A DNA stretch of 64,000 nt from Prosthecobacter sp. (GTDB lineage: Bacteria > Verrucomicrobiota > Verrucomicrobiia > Verrucomicrobiales > Verrucomicrobiaceae): assembly GCA_017853885.1 (NCBI GenBank), contig JAFMIR010000013.1, positions 32,547-96,546 on the forward strand, read 5' to 3'. Position numbers and translations under genes: made by a program. Below are positions 25,917 to 34,560 of the stretch, in pieces (position 1 is the first letter of the stretch; every line of letters begins with the position of its first letter). The notes below the pieces were generated by a model. It worked only from the letters and a program-made list of their open reading frames with translations. It did not search any database and was not told the origin of the DNA.

Positions 25917-28847
25917 TCAATCCACAAACAGGAACTCGTTGCTGTTGAGCAGCACGCGACAGAGCGCGGCGAGGCCGTTCTTTTGGGCGAAGGTGGTGAA
26001 GTTCGTTTTCTCTTCCGCATTGGGTTCGCGGAGCAAGACACGGCGCACGGCTTCTTCGGGCGTGGTGAGTTGTTTTCCAAGCTCGCCGCTGAAGTAGAGC
26101 ACGAAGCGGTTGTTGTAGAGCGCCAGCGATTGCAGCGCGGAGGCGGAGAAACCACGTGCGGGAGCGAGCATGCCGAGATCGGGGAAGTCGAGCGCGTCCA
26201 TGAAGGGATCGGGCACGCCACGCCAGACGAAGCGGTAGATGCTGCGGCGATGCTTGGGCAGCACGGACCAGTCGTAGGCCTCGTAGTTCAGCGTGGGCGT
26301 GAGCTGCACGGGCGGGCCGGTGACGAACTGCCGCACGCTCGGGCCACCAAGCGCGGGATCGAGGCAATCGCTGGTGGCGAGCACAAAGTCGCGATAGCTG
26401 TCCGCATCGAGCCGCAGGCGGTTCATGCGCCAGAGGAGACGATTGTCAGCATCCAAAAGCACCGCGTCGTCGCGATGGGCGCTGCTTTGCCGATAGGCGG
26501 CGCTGGTCACGATAAGACGATGCAGATGCTTCAGCGAGCCGCCGTGGTTACGCAGCTCGCAGGCGAGCCAGTCGAGCAATTCGGGATGCGAGGGCGTGCC
26601 GCCCATGCGGCCAAAATCGTTCGGTGTATCGCAAAGGCCGCGACCGAAATGATAGTGCCACACGCGGTTCGCAATGCTGCGCCACGTAAGCGGGTTCTTT
26701 TCATCCGCGAGCCAGTCGGCCAGCGCGGCGCGGCGCGCGGATTCATCCGAGGTGTGCGCTTTTTCAAAACGGGCGGGCAGCGCCTGAATCGCACTCAAGG
26801 CACCGCTCACAGCCTCCTTCATCGGCTTGTCAAACTCGCCGCGCTTCAGCACCTGCACGGTCTTCGCTTTCGCGATGGTGGTCGGCGTGCCTTTGCCCAC
26901 GGCGAGCAGCACATCGGCCTTCTTCGCCGCGGCATAGACCTGCGCGGGCGCGGGCAGCTTTTTCATTTCCTCATCGGCACGAATCCGCAGCGCGTGAGCG
27001 GCAAGCGCGAGTCGCTGTGGCTCGCTGCGTTTCTCAGCAGGCAGCATGAGCGCCTCCTGCGCCAATATCGGCATGGCAGCAGCGCGTGCGACGGGTTCAT
27101 CGGTAGCGGACAGCTTGAAGGAGCCGATGAGGTGCGACCTGCCGGCCAACTGCTTGAGCGAGAGGGTGAGCCTGGCTCCCGCTTTCAGCGTGAGGGGTTG
27201 CGCCAGCTCAAACACGATGTGATGCGACTGGCCGACAGAAGGGTGAATGCCCCAGCCGGTCGCTGGATTGCCATCAATGGCTGCTGCTGCCGCATAGCCT
27301 GCTTGATCGAAGTCGGCCGTCGCTCGCGCGAACTTCAGCCTGGCCGGCTGCGTCGTCCCCGGTTCAAAGACCTGCGCCTCGAGCTCGCTGAGCGTGAGGT
27401 TGCCGTTGTCCTGACGGCCTGGGCCTTTTTGCGGCAGTGAGTCGTTTGCCAGCGTGTCGAGTCGCAGCGCCGTGATGGTGGTCAGCGGCGTGCTCCCGGT
27501 GACGATGTAAGTGTCCTTATCCGGCTTCGGGCCATTGGCGAGCAGGATGTCGGCATACCGCGCGAAGCCCGTGCCGTCGGTGCTGACATAGCTCTCGTAA
27601 CTCAGCGGCATCCACTTCACCGGCGCTCCTTGGATTTTTTCCCAGGCGCTGACCAGCGCGGCATTTTCCGGCGTGAGCAGCGCGGCCTTGTCCTTCGCCT
27701 CGGCGGCGGTGAGGAGCGATTGCCAGCGTTTTCTCGACTGCGCGACCGTCTTGTCCTCATCGAAAGGAATGTCGCCCTCGATGAGCCCCGCGAACACCGC
27801 CTGCAGCGCGTAGTAGTCGTCCTGCGAGATGGGATCGAATTTGTGCGCGTGGCAGCGGGCACAGTTCGCCGTGGTGCTGGCAAAGGCACCCAGCGTCTGC
27901 GTCACGAGGTCATCGCGGTCGAGGTAATCGAAGTTTTTCGGTGCGGTCTGATAGGCGCTGTGGTCAAAGACACCCGCACCAAGAAAACCGAGCGCCGCGA
28001 TGAGCTTCGGCTCCTCGGGAAACAACACATCGGCCGCGAGCTGCTCGCGCACGAAGCGCGACCACGGCTTGTCCTCGTTCAGCGCGGTGATGACATAGTC
28101 GCGGTAGCGCCACGCCTGATCGCGGGGTAGGTCGTGACCGCAGCCGTGCGTCTCGGCAAAATGAATCGTGTCCAGCCAGTGCCGCGCCCAGCGCTCACCA
28201 TAGCGTGGTGATTCCAGCAGGCGATCCACCAGCTTCTCATAAGCCTTCGGGTCCATATTCTGCATAAACGCCTCCACGTCCGCCTGCGATGGCGGCAACC
28301 CATGCAGATCAAACATCACGCGCCGAATCAACGTACGCCGATCCGCCTCCGGCGAAGGCATAATCTTCAGCTCGGCGAGGCGTGTGCGGATGAAACGATC
28401 CACCGGATGTTCAACTTGAGCGACCTCAGGCACCTTCGGTAGCACCAGCGGCTTCAACGACCACCAATCCGACTCCGTGGGTCGTTTCTTCACCACGACG
28501 CGAGGATCCAGCGCACCGCGCTTCACCCATTCCTCCAGCAGCGCAATCTCTGTCGATGGCAGTTTTTCCTTCGGCGGCATCTGGTGTTCCTCGTCACTCC
28601 AGCGCACCATCTTGATGAGCAGACTCTCCTCGGGTTTGCCCGGCAAAACTGCCGGCCCCAAGTCCCCGCCTTGCTCCCAGCCTGATTTCGAATCGAGCGT
28701 CAGCCCGCCCTTCATCTTCTTCTCATGCGAATGGCACTCGTAGCAGCGCTGCCTGAGCAGTGGCTCGATTTTCGCGGTGAAGAAATCATCCGCAAAGACA
28801 CTCGAAAGCCCCGTCAGGCATCCAAAGATCCAAAAGACGCGCTTCAT
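25917..28847 (-). CDS. Exported PSCyt1/DUF1549/DUF1553 cytochrome c protein (IclR operon)
   Basis: 976 residues with a signal peptide (MKRVFWIFGCLTGLSSVFAD). Heme c motif CYECH at residues 35-39 in the PSCyt1 domain, then MPPKEKLPS. DUF1549 follows (ERWARHWLDTIHFAETHG near 218-235 and CARCHAHKFD, 329-333). A central insertion of roughly 200 residues has a jelly-roll/discoidin-like look (AAAAIDGNPATGWGIHPSVG, HHIVFEL). The DUF1553 part contains ANRVWHYHFGRGL and ends NSNEFLFVD. The start overlaps the IclR stop by 4 bp, so expression is tied to the regulator. The extra beta-domain, absent from the 842-residue paralogue, may bind substrate or carbohydrate (inference). Confidence 0.92.
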   Translation of the reverse strand: MKRVFWIFGCLTGLSSVFADDFFTAKIEPLLRQRCYECHSHEKKMKGGLTLDSKSGWEQGGDLGPAVLPGKPEESLLIKMVRWSDEEHQMPPKEKLPSTEIALLEEWVKRGALDPRVVVKKRPTESDWWSLKPLVLPKVPEVAQVEHPVDRFIRTRLAELKIMPSPEADRRTLIRRVMFDLHGLPPSQADVEAFMQNMDPKAYEKLVDRLLESPRYGERWARHWLDTIHFAETHGCGHDLPRDQAWRYRDYVITALNEDKPWSRFVREQLAADVLFPEEPKLIAALGFLGAGVFDHSAYQTAPKNFDYLDRDDLVTQTLGAFASTTANCARCHAHKFDPISQDDYYALQAVFAGLIEGDIPFDEDKTVAQSRKRWQSLLTAAEAKDKAALLTPENAALVSAWEKIQGAPVKWMPLSYESYVSTDGTGFARYADILLANGPKPDKDTYIVTGSTPLTTITALRLDTLANDSLPQKGPGRQDNGNLTLSELEAQVFEPGTTQPARLKFARATADFDQAGYAAAAAIDGNPATGWGIHPSVGQSHHIVFELAQPLTLKAGARLTLSLKQLAGRSHLIGSFKLSATDEPVARAAAMPILAQEALMLPAEKRSEPQRLALAAHALRIRADEEMKKLPAPAQVYAAAKKADVLLAVGKGTPTTIAKAKTVQVLKRGEFDKPMKEAVSGALSAIQALPARFEKAHTSDESARRAALADWLADEKNPLTWRSIANRVWHYHFGRGLCDTPNDFGRMGGTPSHPELLDWLACELRNHGGSLKHLHRLIVTSAAYRQSSAHRDDAVLLDADNRLLWRMNRLRLDADSYRDFVLATSDCLDPALGGPSVRQFVTGPPVQLTPTLNYEAYDWSVLPKHRRSIYRFVWRGVPDPFMDALDFPDLGMLAPARGFSASALQSLALYNNRFVLYFSGELGKQLTTPEEAVRRVLLREPNAEEKTNFTTFAQKNGLAALCRVLLNSNEFLFVD

Positions 28848-29659
28848 GCCCGCAGCCTCCTTTCGATCTCACGCGCGGCTTTCATCACCTCGACCGCCAC
28901 TTTCGGAAAACGTGCCTTCGGCATGCGTCCAGCCACCGCGGAGGCCCAAATCACCGCCAGCAGGTGATTCGGCCGGTCAAACACCGGCGCAGCCACGCAA
29001 TGAATGCCTTCGTCCGCCTCGCCCCAGTCCGTGCCATAGCCCAGCTTCACCACGCGCTCACATTCTTGCCGCAGCGCCTCCTTCGTGGTGATCGTGCGCG
29101 CGGTGAAACGCGCCAGCTTCAATCGCTGGATCGTGCGCTCGCACGACTTCGGATGCTGAAAAGCCAGCAGCACCTTGCCGGGAGCGTTATTGTGCAGCGG
29201 AAAGCGCAGCCCGATCTCCACGCAGATGCGCACCGCCTGCGTGCTCTCCACCTGCTCGATGACCACACCTTCATCGCCGATGGGAATGCCAAGCTGCACC
29301 GTCTCGCCCACCGTATCCCGCAGCGACCGCATCGGTTCCAATGCACACTCCACCAAGCTCACGCGCCCCACGCGCGGATGCCCCAGACGGAGCAGTTTGC
29401 CCGTCAGTCGGATGATCATCGTCGCCTCATCCCGCTCCACATAACCGCGCACCATCAGCGTCTGTAGCAAGCGTGAGGTCGAGTTTTTCGGACTACCGAT
29501 CACACGACTGATCTCCGACAAACTCATCCCCTCCGGCCTCGCATCCAGCGCCTCCAGGACCGCCAGCCCCCGATCCAGCGCCGGAGCCTCAATGTTTGCA
29601 CCCGCAGCGCTCTTGGAACGCTTCTGTGCCGTATTTGGAACGTGTTCTATGGGTGTCAC
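28844..29659 (-). CDS. IclR-family regulator heading the cytochrome-propeller-DUF1501 operon
   Basis: 271 residues. After a short unordered leader there is an IclR winged helix (ALDRGLAVLEALDARPEG, SLSEISRVIGSPKNSTSRLLQTL) and the IclR effector domain (GIPIGDEGVVIEQVES, LRFPLHNNAPGKVLLAF, DEGIHCVAAPVFDRPNHLLAV). IclR proteins sense small aromatic or organic acids and control catabolic operons. It overlaps the PSD1 cytochrome start by 4 bp, placing it as first gene of its own operon and making autoregulation likely. No confident operator was found upstream. Confidence 0.92.
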   Translation of the reverse strand: MTPIEHVPNTAQKRSKSAAGANIEAPALDRGLAVLEALDARPEGMSLSEISRVIGSPKNSTSRLLQTLMVRGYVERDEATMIIRLTGKLLRLGHPRVGRVSLVECALEPMRSLRDTVGETVQLGIPIGDEGVVIEQVESTQAVRICVEIGLRFPLHNNAPGKVLLAFQHPKSCERTIQRLKLARFTARTITTKEALRQECERVVKLGYGTDWGEADEGIHCVAAPVFDRPNHLLAVIWASAVAGRMPKARFPKVAVEVMKAAREIERRLRA

Positions 29660-29799
29660 GAGCCTAATACCCGCAACACTAAAATTTCTTGCACAGAAGT
29701 TTCACGGAAGGATCCCACGCACGGTCCACGAGTCCGTCACTTCCGCTTCGGGAAAGGCATGCGATGCTTGGTGGGCCCTCGATGGATTCATCCTGAAAA

Positions 29800-29970
29800 T
29801 CACATACTGAGCCCTGCGAGAGTCTCATTGTTGCTGGTGCCAAACTTGCTGGTCTCCACGCCCATCTCCTGCAGCAGCTTGGCCGAATCGGAAAAATCGT
29901 CCTCCCAACGGGAGAGATCGGCAGCGCCCAGAAGAGGGGGCATCATGAGCAGGATGGCAGGATTTCTCAT
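29800..29970 (-). CDS. Small ORF of 56 residues behind the FAD oxidoreductase gene
   Basis: Starts MRNPAILLMMPPLLGAADLS at 29970, 20 bp after the stop of the FAD oxidoreductase and on the same strand; a TTG at 29994 would overlap that stop by 4 bp and give 64 residues. The N-terminus looks like a short export signal; the rest (SAKLLQEMGVETSKFG) is hydrophilic and helical. I do not recognise it. It may be a small exported protein or the remnant of a longer gene. Confidence 0.35.
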   Translation of the reverse strand: MRNPAILLMMPPLLGAADLSRWEDDFSDSAKLLQEMGVETSKFGTSNNETLAGLSM

Positions 29971-29990
29971 GGAATGCAGGCTGAGTTTTC

Positions 29991-31376
29991 TCAAGCATCA
30001 GTGAAAGGACCTGCACCGAGAGAGGCGAGCTTTTCCCGCACGCGAACACCGTCGATCTCAGCGACGCGGGTCTTTTCCTTCAGCGCCAGAGCGGCGGCGA
30101 CGCCGGCGGCCTCGCCCATGGCCATGGCGGTGACGGTGACGCGGGTGGAGGCATGGGCGCCGCGTGTAGCGCTGTGGCAGCGGCCGGCGACGAGCAAGTT
30201 CTCGATTTTTTGCGGCACGAGCGAGCGGTAGGGGATGTCGTAGGGCTCCGGCTGGACCTTCTTCGGATCAAAATCATTCGCGCTGCCGACCACGGTCTTG
30301 TTGGGATGCAGGTCGAGATACCAGCAACCGGTGGCGATGGCGTCATCAAAGCGCCGCGCCTTCATGAGATCGTCCTCGCTCAGCACATGCTGACCGAGGA
30401 TGCGGCGGGACTCGCGCACGCCGATCCAGGGATAGGCCTCCATGAAGTAGGCGTCCTTGAAGGCGAGCACGTCTTGCTTCCAGGCACGGAACATCGCATG
30501 CGCATCGGCGCGGCCCTGCATCTCGGCACGGGAGAGATCGGCGGCATCGGTGGGATTGGCGGGCACGCGCACGCCGTGGACATAGACCTCGTTCTTGCCG
30601 AAGAGGAACATCACGCCCGGCCCATAGTAGTGAGGCAGCTCGCCGCGCTCCTGGGCCGCCTTCAGTGCGGCACGGCAGGCTCCACCGATGGTCGCATCGG
30701 CCGCCACGTTGTTGATGCGGAAATGCAGGGTGAGTGGCTGCACCTCGGCATTTTGCTCAAAAGGCGCGCCCGCCCAGGCGGCCACATCGGCATCACCAGA
30801 GCAGTCGATGACAACTTTCGGCTTTACAGTCACAAGGCCGTCTTTGTTCGCGATGGTGACGCTCACGATGCGGCCGCCGCTGCTTTGCGCATCACACATG
30901 AAGCTGTTGAAGAGCACGCTGAGGTGGTTCTTCTGCTCCTGAAACAGACGATCGAGCAGCAACTTGAACTCGAAGGTGTTCGGGATGGTGGGATTGTGCT
31001 TCGACACGGTCTGCGCATCCGGGGCGCAAACACCGGACTTCGAGAGCATCTCCAACGCGATGCCGCGCACGACGATTCGCTTCGTGTCGATGTGGGCGAT
31101 ACCATCGAAGTATGGCAAACCCACGCTGGTGATGATGCCACCGGCGAAGGGGGCCTTCTCCACCAACAGCGTCTTCGCCCCGGCGCGAGCCGCCGCCAGA
31201 GCGGCAGCACTTCCCGCACAGCCACCACCGCAGACGAGCACGTCCGTCTCGATGACCCTGCGGTCTCTGGCAGACTTTGGACCCTCGACGGCGATCGCTG
31301 ATGCCGCGGACGCGACTCCGCCGATCGCGGAGGTCTGGATGAAAGTGCGGCGCGTTTGGGTAGGTGCGGCAGTCAT
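29991..31376 (-). CDS. Tat-exported FAD-dependent oxidoreductase
   Basis: 461 residues. Twin-arginine signal (TQTRRTFIQTSAIGGVASAA), then the FAD-binding Rossmann motif DVLVCGGGCAGSAAALAAARAGAKTLLVEKAPFAGG. The middle has the VVIDCSGDADVAAWAG motif, and the C-terminal second FAD-binding block includes IENLLVAGRCHSATRGAHASTR and AMGEAAGVAAALA. This is the FAD_oxidored family, common and exported in Planctomycetes/Verrucomicrobia. It is transcribed in the same direction as the IclR-cytochrome operon and ends about 330 bp before it, so it may supply or accept electrons in the same periplasmic pathway (inference). Substrate unknown. Confidence 0.9.
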   Translation of the reverse strand: MTAAPTQTRRTFIQTSAIGGVASAASAIAVEGPKSARDRRVIETDVLVCGGGCAGSAAALAAARAGAKTLLVEKAPFAGGIITSVGLPYFDGIAHIDTKRIVVRGIALEMLSKSGVCAPDAQTVSKHNPTIPNTFEFKLLLDRLFQEQKNHLSVLFNSFMCDAQSSGGRIVSVTIANKDGLVTVKPKVVIDCSGDADVAAWAGAPFEQNAEVQPLTLHFRINNVAADATIGGACRAALKAAQERGELPHYYGPGVMFLFGKNEVYVHGVRVPANPTDAADLSRAEMQGRADAHAMFRAWKQDVLAFKDAYFMEAYPWIGVRESRRILGQHVLSEDDLMKARRFDDAIATGCWYLDLHPNKTVVGSANDFDPKKVQPEPYDIPYRSLVPQKIENLLVAGRCHSATRGAHASTRVTVTAMAMGEAAGVAAALALKEKTRVAEIDGVRVREKLASLGAGPFTDA

Positions 31377-31724
31377 ATCAGTGAAATAGACTAAACCTTA
31401 CGCTCATGCCTCCTACTTATTGGCGTCAAAGACTGTTCGAAATGCGACAAGACAGAGGCGTTGCGAGGAGCTGGGGTGCCGAATCCGAAAAGAACTCGAT
31501 TGTGGATGAAAGCGGGCTAGCTCGCTTATTCGAACCATCGGTCGCCGCGGAGGGTGATGCTGTCGGAGCTTGGCAAGGCCGATTGTTGCGAAGTTCTGCA
31601 CCTCGGTTGCCTGTGTTAGCGGCTCGGCCCAAAGATGCCATGAAAGCCGATTTTCCCTTCAAGCCGCCATTTAGAGCTAGAGTTGACGGGAAAGTCTGTT
31701 TCCCGCTAAAACCGCGCCATCACC
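31377..31724. other. Intergenic region between the FAD oxidoreductase and glpK
   Basis: 348 bp between two divergent genes, with no convincing coding frame. It contains an 18-bp near-palindrome at 31510-31527 (AAGCG-G-GCTAGC-T-CGCTT) and the hairpin at 31687-31705 next to glpK. Otherwise I see nothing that can be named. Confidence 0.5.
31687..31705 (+). promoter_or_regulatory. Hairpin in the glpK leader
   Basis: Perfect 7-bp stem CGGGAAA / TTTCCCG with the 5-nt loop GTCTG, ending 19 bp before the glpK ATG. It has no T-run and therefore is not an intrinsic terminator. It could be an operator or a structure affecting translation initiation. Confidence 0.4.
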
Positions 31725-33209
31725 ATGAAATATGTCCTCGCGCTCGATCAGGGCACCACCAGCTCCCGCAGCATTCTCTTTGACCACGGCGGCCGGGTCC
31801 TTGCTGTGGCACAAAAGGAGTTTGCGCAGATTTTTCCGCGGCCCGGCTGGGTAGAGCACGATCCACAGGCCATCTGGGAGACGCAGTTGGCCACCTCTCG
31901 TGAGGTGCTCGCGAAAGCGAAGATTACCGCCGCCGATGTCGCCGCGATCGGCATCACCAATCAGCGTGAGACGACTGTTGTCTGGGATCGCGAAACTGGC
32001 TGGCCGGTCTGCAACGCCATCGTCTGGCAGGATCGCCGCACCGCCTCGGTGTGCGATGCCCTGCGCCATAAGAAGCTCGACCGCCTCATCACCCGAAAAA
32101 CAGGGCTCATCGTCGATGCCTACTTCTCCGCCACGAAGGTCCAATGGATCCTGAAAAACGTCAAAGGAACCAAACAACTCGCCGCGAAGGGCCGCCTCGC
32201 CTTTGGCACCATCGATAGCTGGCTGCTCTGGAACCTCACCGCTGGCCAGGTGCATGCCACCGATGTCTCCAATGCCTCCCGCACCATGCTTTACGACATC
32301 CGCAAAGGCCGTTGGGATGCAAAACTGCTCGGCCTCTTCGGCGTGCCTGCCTCCATGCTCCCGGAGGTGCGGGACTCCAGCGGGCCTTTCGGCCACACCA
32401 CACTCCTCGGCAGCTCCATCCCAATCACCGGCATCGCAGGCGATCAGCAGGCCGCGCTGTTCGGCCAAGTCTGCGTTCAGCCCGGCATGGTGAAGAACAC
32501 CTACGGCACCGGCTGCTTCATGCTCATGACCACGGGCACAAAGCCCATCAGATCGAAAAATAAGCTGCTCACCACCATCGCCTGGCGCATCGGCGGCCGG
32601 ACCGAGTATGCGCTCGAGGGCAGCGTCTTCATCGCTGGAGCGGTCGTGCAATGGCTGCGAGACGGTCTCGGCATCATCTCAAGTTCCGCCGAGGTCGAAA
32701 AGCTGGCCGCCAGCGTGCCGGACACCGGCGGCGTGTATCTCGTGCCCGCCTTCGCCGGCCTCGGGGCTCCGCATTGGGATGCCTATGCCCGCGGCACCCT
32801 CGTCGGCATCACCCGCGGCACCACCCGGGCCCACATCGCCCGTGCCGCGCTCGAATCCATCGCCCTTCAAGTGGCCGATATCCTCCACGCCATGCAGGCC
32901 GATTCCGGCATCCAATTGAAGGAACTCCGCGTCGATGGCGGAGCCTCGCTCAACAACCTTCTTATGCAGATGCAAACGGATCTCCTAGGCGTGCCTGTGG
33001 TTCGTCCGAAGGTCAACGAAACCACCGCGCTCGGTGCCGCCTGCCTCGCCGGCCTCGCCACGGGCTTCTGGAAAAACCTAGCCGAGATTGCCAAGCACTG
33101 GAAGGCCGATCAAAAATTCACCCCCAAGCTCAAAGCCACCCCCCGCAAAGCCAAAACCAAGACGTGGCAGCGGGCGCTGGCTCGCTCAAAAGCATGGGAG
33201 CACCCCTGA
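31725..33209 (+). CDS. glpK: Glycerol kinase
   Basis: Cytoplasmic ATP-dependent phosphorylation of glycerol to sn-glycerol 3-phosphate. The 494 residues have the FGGY kinase fold: N-terminal [19 protein letters not shown], the glycerol-binding motif [29 protein letters not shown], the [13 protein letters not shown] block and the nucleotide-binding [19 protein letters not shown]. The length equals the usual 495-500 residues. No glpF, glpD or other glycerol gene is adjacent. A hairpin lies in its leader. The C-terminal tail is lysine-rich. Confidence 0.96.
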   Translation: MKYVLALDQGTTSSRSILFDHGGRVLAVAQKEFAQIFPRPGWVEHDPQAIWETQLATSREVLAKAKITAADVAAIGITNQRETTVVWDRETGWPVCNAIVWQDRRTASVCDALRHKKLDRLITRKTGLIVDAYFSATKVQWILKNVKGTKQLAAKGRLAFGTIDSWLLWNLTAGQVHATDVSNASRTMLYDIRKGRWDAKLLGLFGVPASMLPEVRDSSGPFGHTTLLGSSIPITGIAGDQQAALFGQVCVQPGMVKNTYGTGCFMLMTTGTKPIRSKNKLLTTIAWRIGGRTEYALEGSVFIAGAVVQWLRDGLGIISSSAEVEKLAASVPDTGGVYLVPAFAGLGAPHWDAYARGTLVGITRGTTRAHIARAALESIALQVADILHAMQADSGIQLKELRVDGGASLNNLLMQMQTDLLGVPVVRPKVNETTALGAACLAGLATGFWKNLAEIAKHWKADQKFTPKLKATPRKAKTKTWQRALARSKAWEHP

Positions 33210-33718
33210 CCATCGTCTGCCTTTTGCTTTTTTTGCAGGTTGCAATCGCCATCACAGCTCATTCTGCCATCGCGGCATTGTATGGATGTATGGATCGCCA
33301 TGTGAGGCAGATGAAAGAGGACGGAATCGGTCTCCCATGCTCAAGACCGTTGGCTCCGATGCTGCGGCGTTGAAGTGATAGGCACGTGTTTTGAACGTAT
33401 GACTTCGGGTAAGATGCCGCCGACAGAAAAGACAAAGCAACCGTCGCCAGAACAATCTCGAAAACCTCCTCGGCTAAAGATCAGCGACATCGACCGGCAA
33501 AACGGCTCCTCGCCAATCCGAACAGGATGTCTAACTGGATCATCAAAAAAGTTCCTCACATCGGAGGCCCATATCGGTTTTCCAAAGGTCTGCCAGATAC
33601 TCAGCAAGCGTGTTGGTGCGGATTGGGATTTTCACAGCAAGTGAAGCCGCTGCAGGAACATTCCCTGCTGGCCTTTCGGGGTCTTTGCGCTAGCCTCCCT
33701 GCCCTCCTTTCCCTGGGC
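33210..33718. other. Intergenic region after glpK with no identified gene
   Basis: 509 bp. Short open frames on both strands (e.g. 33375-33644 plus, 33341-33607 minus) overlap each other, have no family resemblance and lack a plausible start context. The M23 peptidase frame stays open back to 33527, but those residues precede its signal peptide. No tRNA or clear terminator seen. Confidence 0.5.
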
Positions 33719-34558
33719 ATGCCAGACCACGCCAAAACCAAACTCCAACCTACCCTCCGCCTGCTGCTGGCCTTGCTGTGCCTGCTGGCGAACTCAACCA
33801 AGGGTTTGGCGCAGGCCGGCAGCACGATCCGGGTGCGTCTCGCGGATGGTTTCGACTTCCCTGTGGGTAAACCCGACGCGGTCAGCTACCACAAATCCCG
33901 CGGTTACTTCCCCAACGGCCACCTCGGCGAAGACTGGAATGGGAATGGCGGTGGGAATACTGATCTGGGCGCTCCGATCTACGCCTGCGCCCGAGGCGTC
34001 GTCATCCTCTCCGCAAACATCGGCGTCGGCTGGGGGAACTGCGTCCTCATACGCCACATCTATCGCGAGTCCGACGGTCGCATCGCCATGGTAGATTCGC
34101 TCTACGCCCATCTCCATCAACGCGTCGTGAAGCTGCACGACCTTGTCGAAAAGGGTCAACTCGTGGGTGCCATGGGCGGCAACAACGGCATGTATTTCGT
34201 GCATCTGCATTTTGAGATGCGCAAAGACCTGCGCGTGGGCATGAACCGTTCCCAGTTTCCTCGGGACAACAGCGTTTACTACTCCCCCACGGCCTTTATC
34301 AACGCACGCCGAAAGCTCGCTGTCGATTCCCGCAAGTATGATGTGCCAGTCAACACTTTCGCTCCTTATGGCAGCTCCATCGCTGACTCCCGCAGCGACT
34401 CCGATACCGCTAGGCCACCGACGATTCCCCGTCTCGACACGAAACCTTTCGAGAGCCCCCAGCCTCAGCTGAACCCTGAAGACGACGACTTCTGGTCACG
34501 CCTCAAAGCCAAAATTCGCAATGGCCAGGTCACCCCGGGAGCAGAAGAAAAGAAATGA
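33719..34558 (+). CDS. Exported M23 (LytM-type) peptidase, paralogue 1
   Basis: 279 residues from ATG 33719, selected because it begins a signal peptide (KLQPTLRLLLALLCLLANSTKGLAQA). The zinc site of peptidoglycan DD-endopeptidases is complete: HxxxD in GHLGEDWNG, YAHLHQ, and the HxH motif in FVHLHFEMR. The C-terminus is a Pro/Ser/Asp-rich tail. It cuts or remodels peptidoglycan in the periplasm, or is a LytM regulator; the intact zinc ligands favour an enzyme. It resembles the protein at 38354-39028 (HLGxDxNGxGGxNxDLG in both). A minus-strand gene ends 2 bp after its stop. Confidence 0.87.
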   Translation: MPDHAKTKLQPTLRLLLALLCLLANSTKGLAQAGSTIRVRLADGFDFPVGKPDAVSYHKSRGYFPNGHLGEDWNGNGGGNTDLGAPIYACARGVVILSANIGVGWGNCVLIRHIYRESDGRIAMVDSLYAHLHQRVVKLHDLVEKGQLVGAMGGNNGMYFVHLHFEMRKDLRVGMNRSQFPRDNSVYYSPTAFINARRKLAVDSRKYDVPVNTFAPYGSSIADSRSDSDTARPPTIPRLDTKPFESPQPQLNPEDDDFWSRLKAKIRNGQVTPGAEEKK

Positions 34559-34560
34559 GT

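Noticed and set aside
25983..27440. 485-codon plus-strand frame
   Set aside because: Antisense to the 976-residue PSD1 cytochrome; no domain visible.
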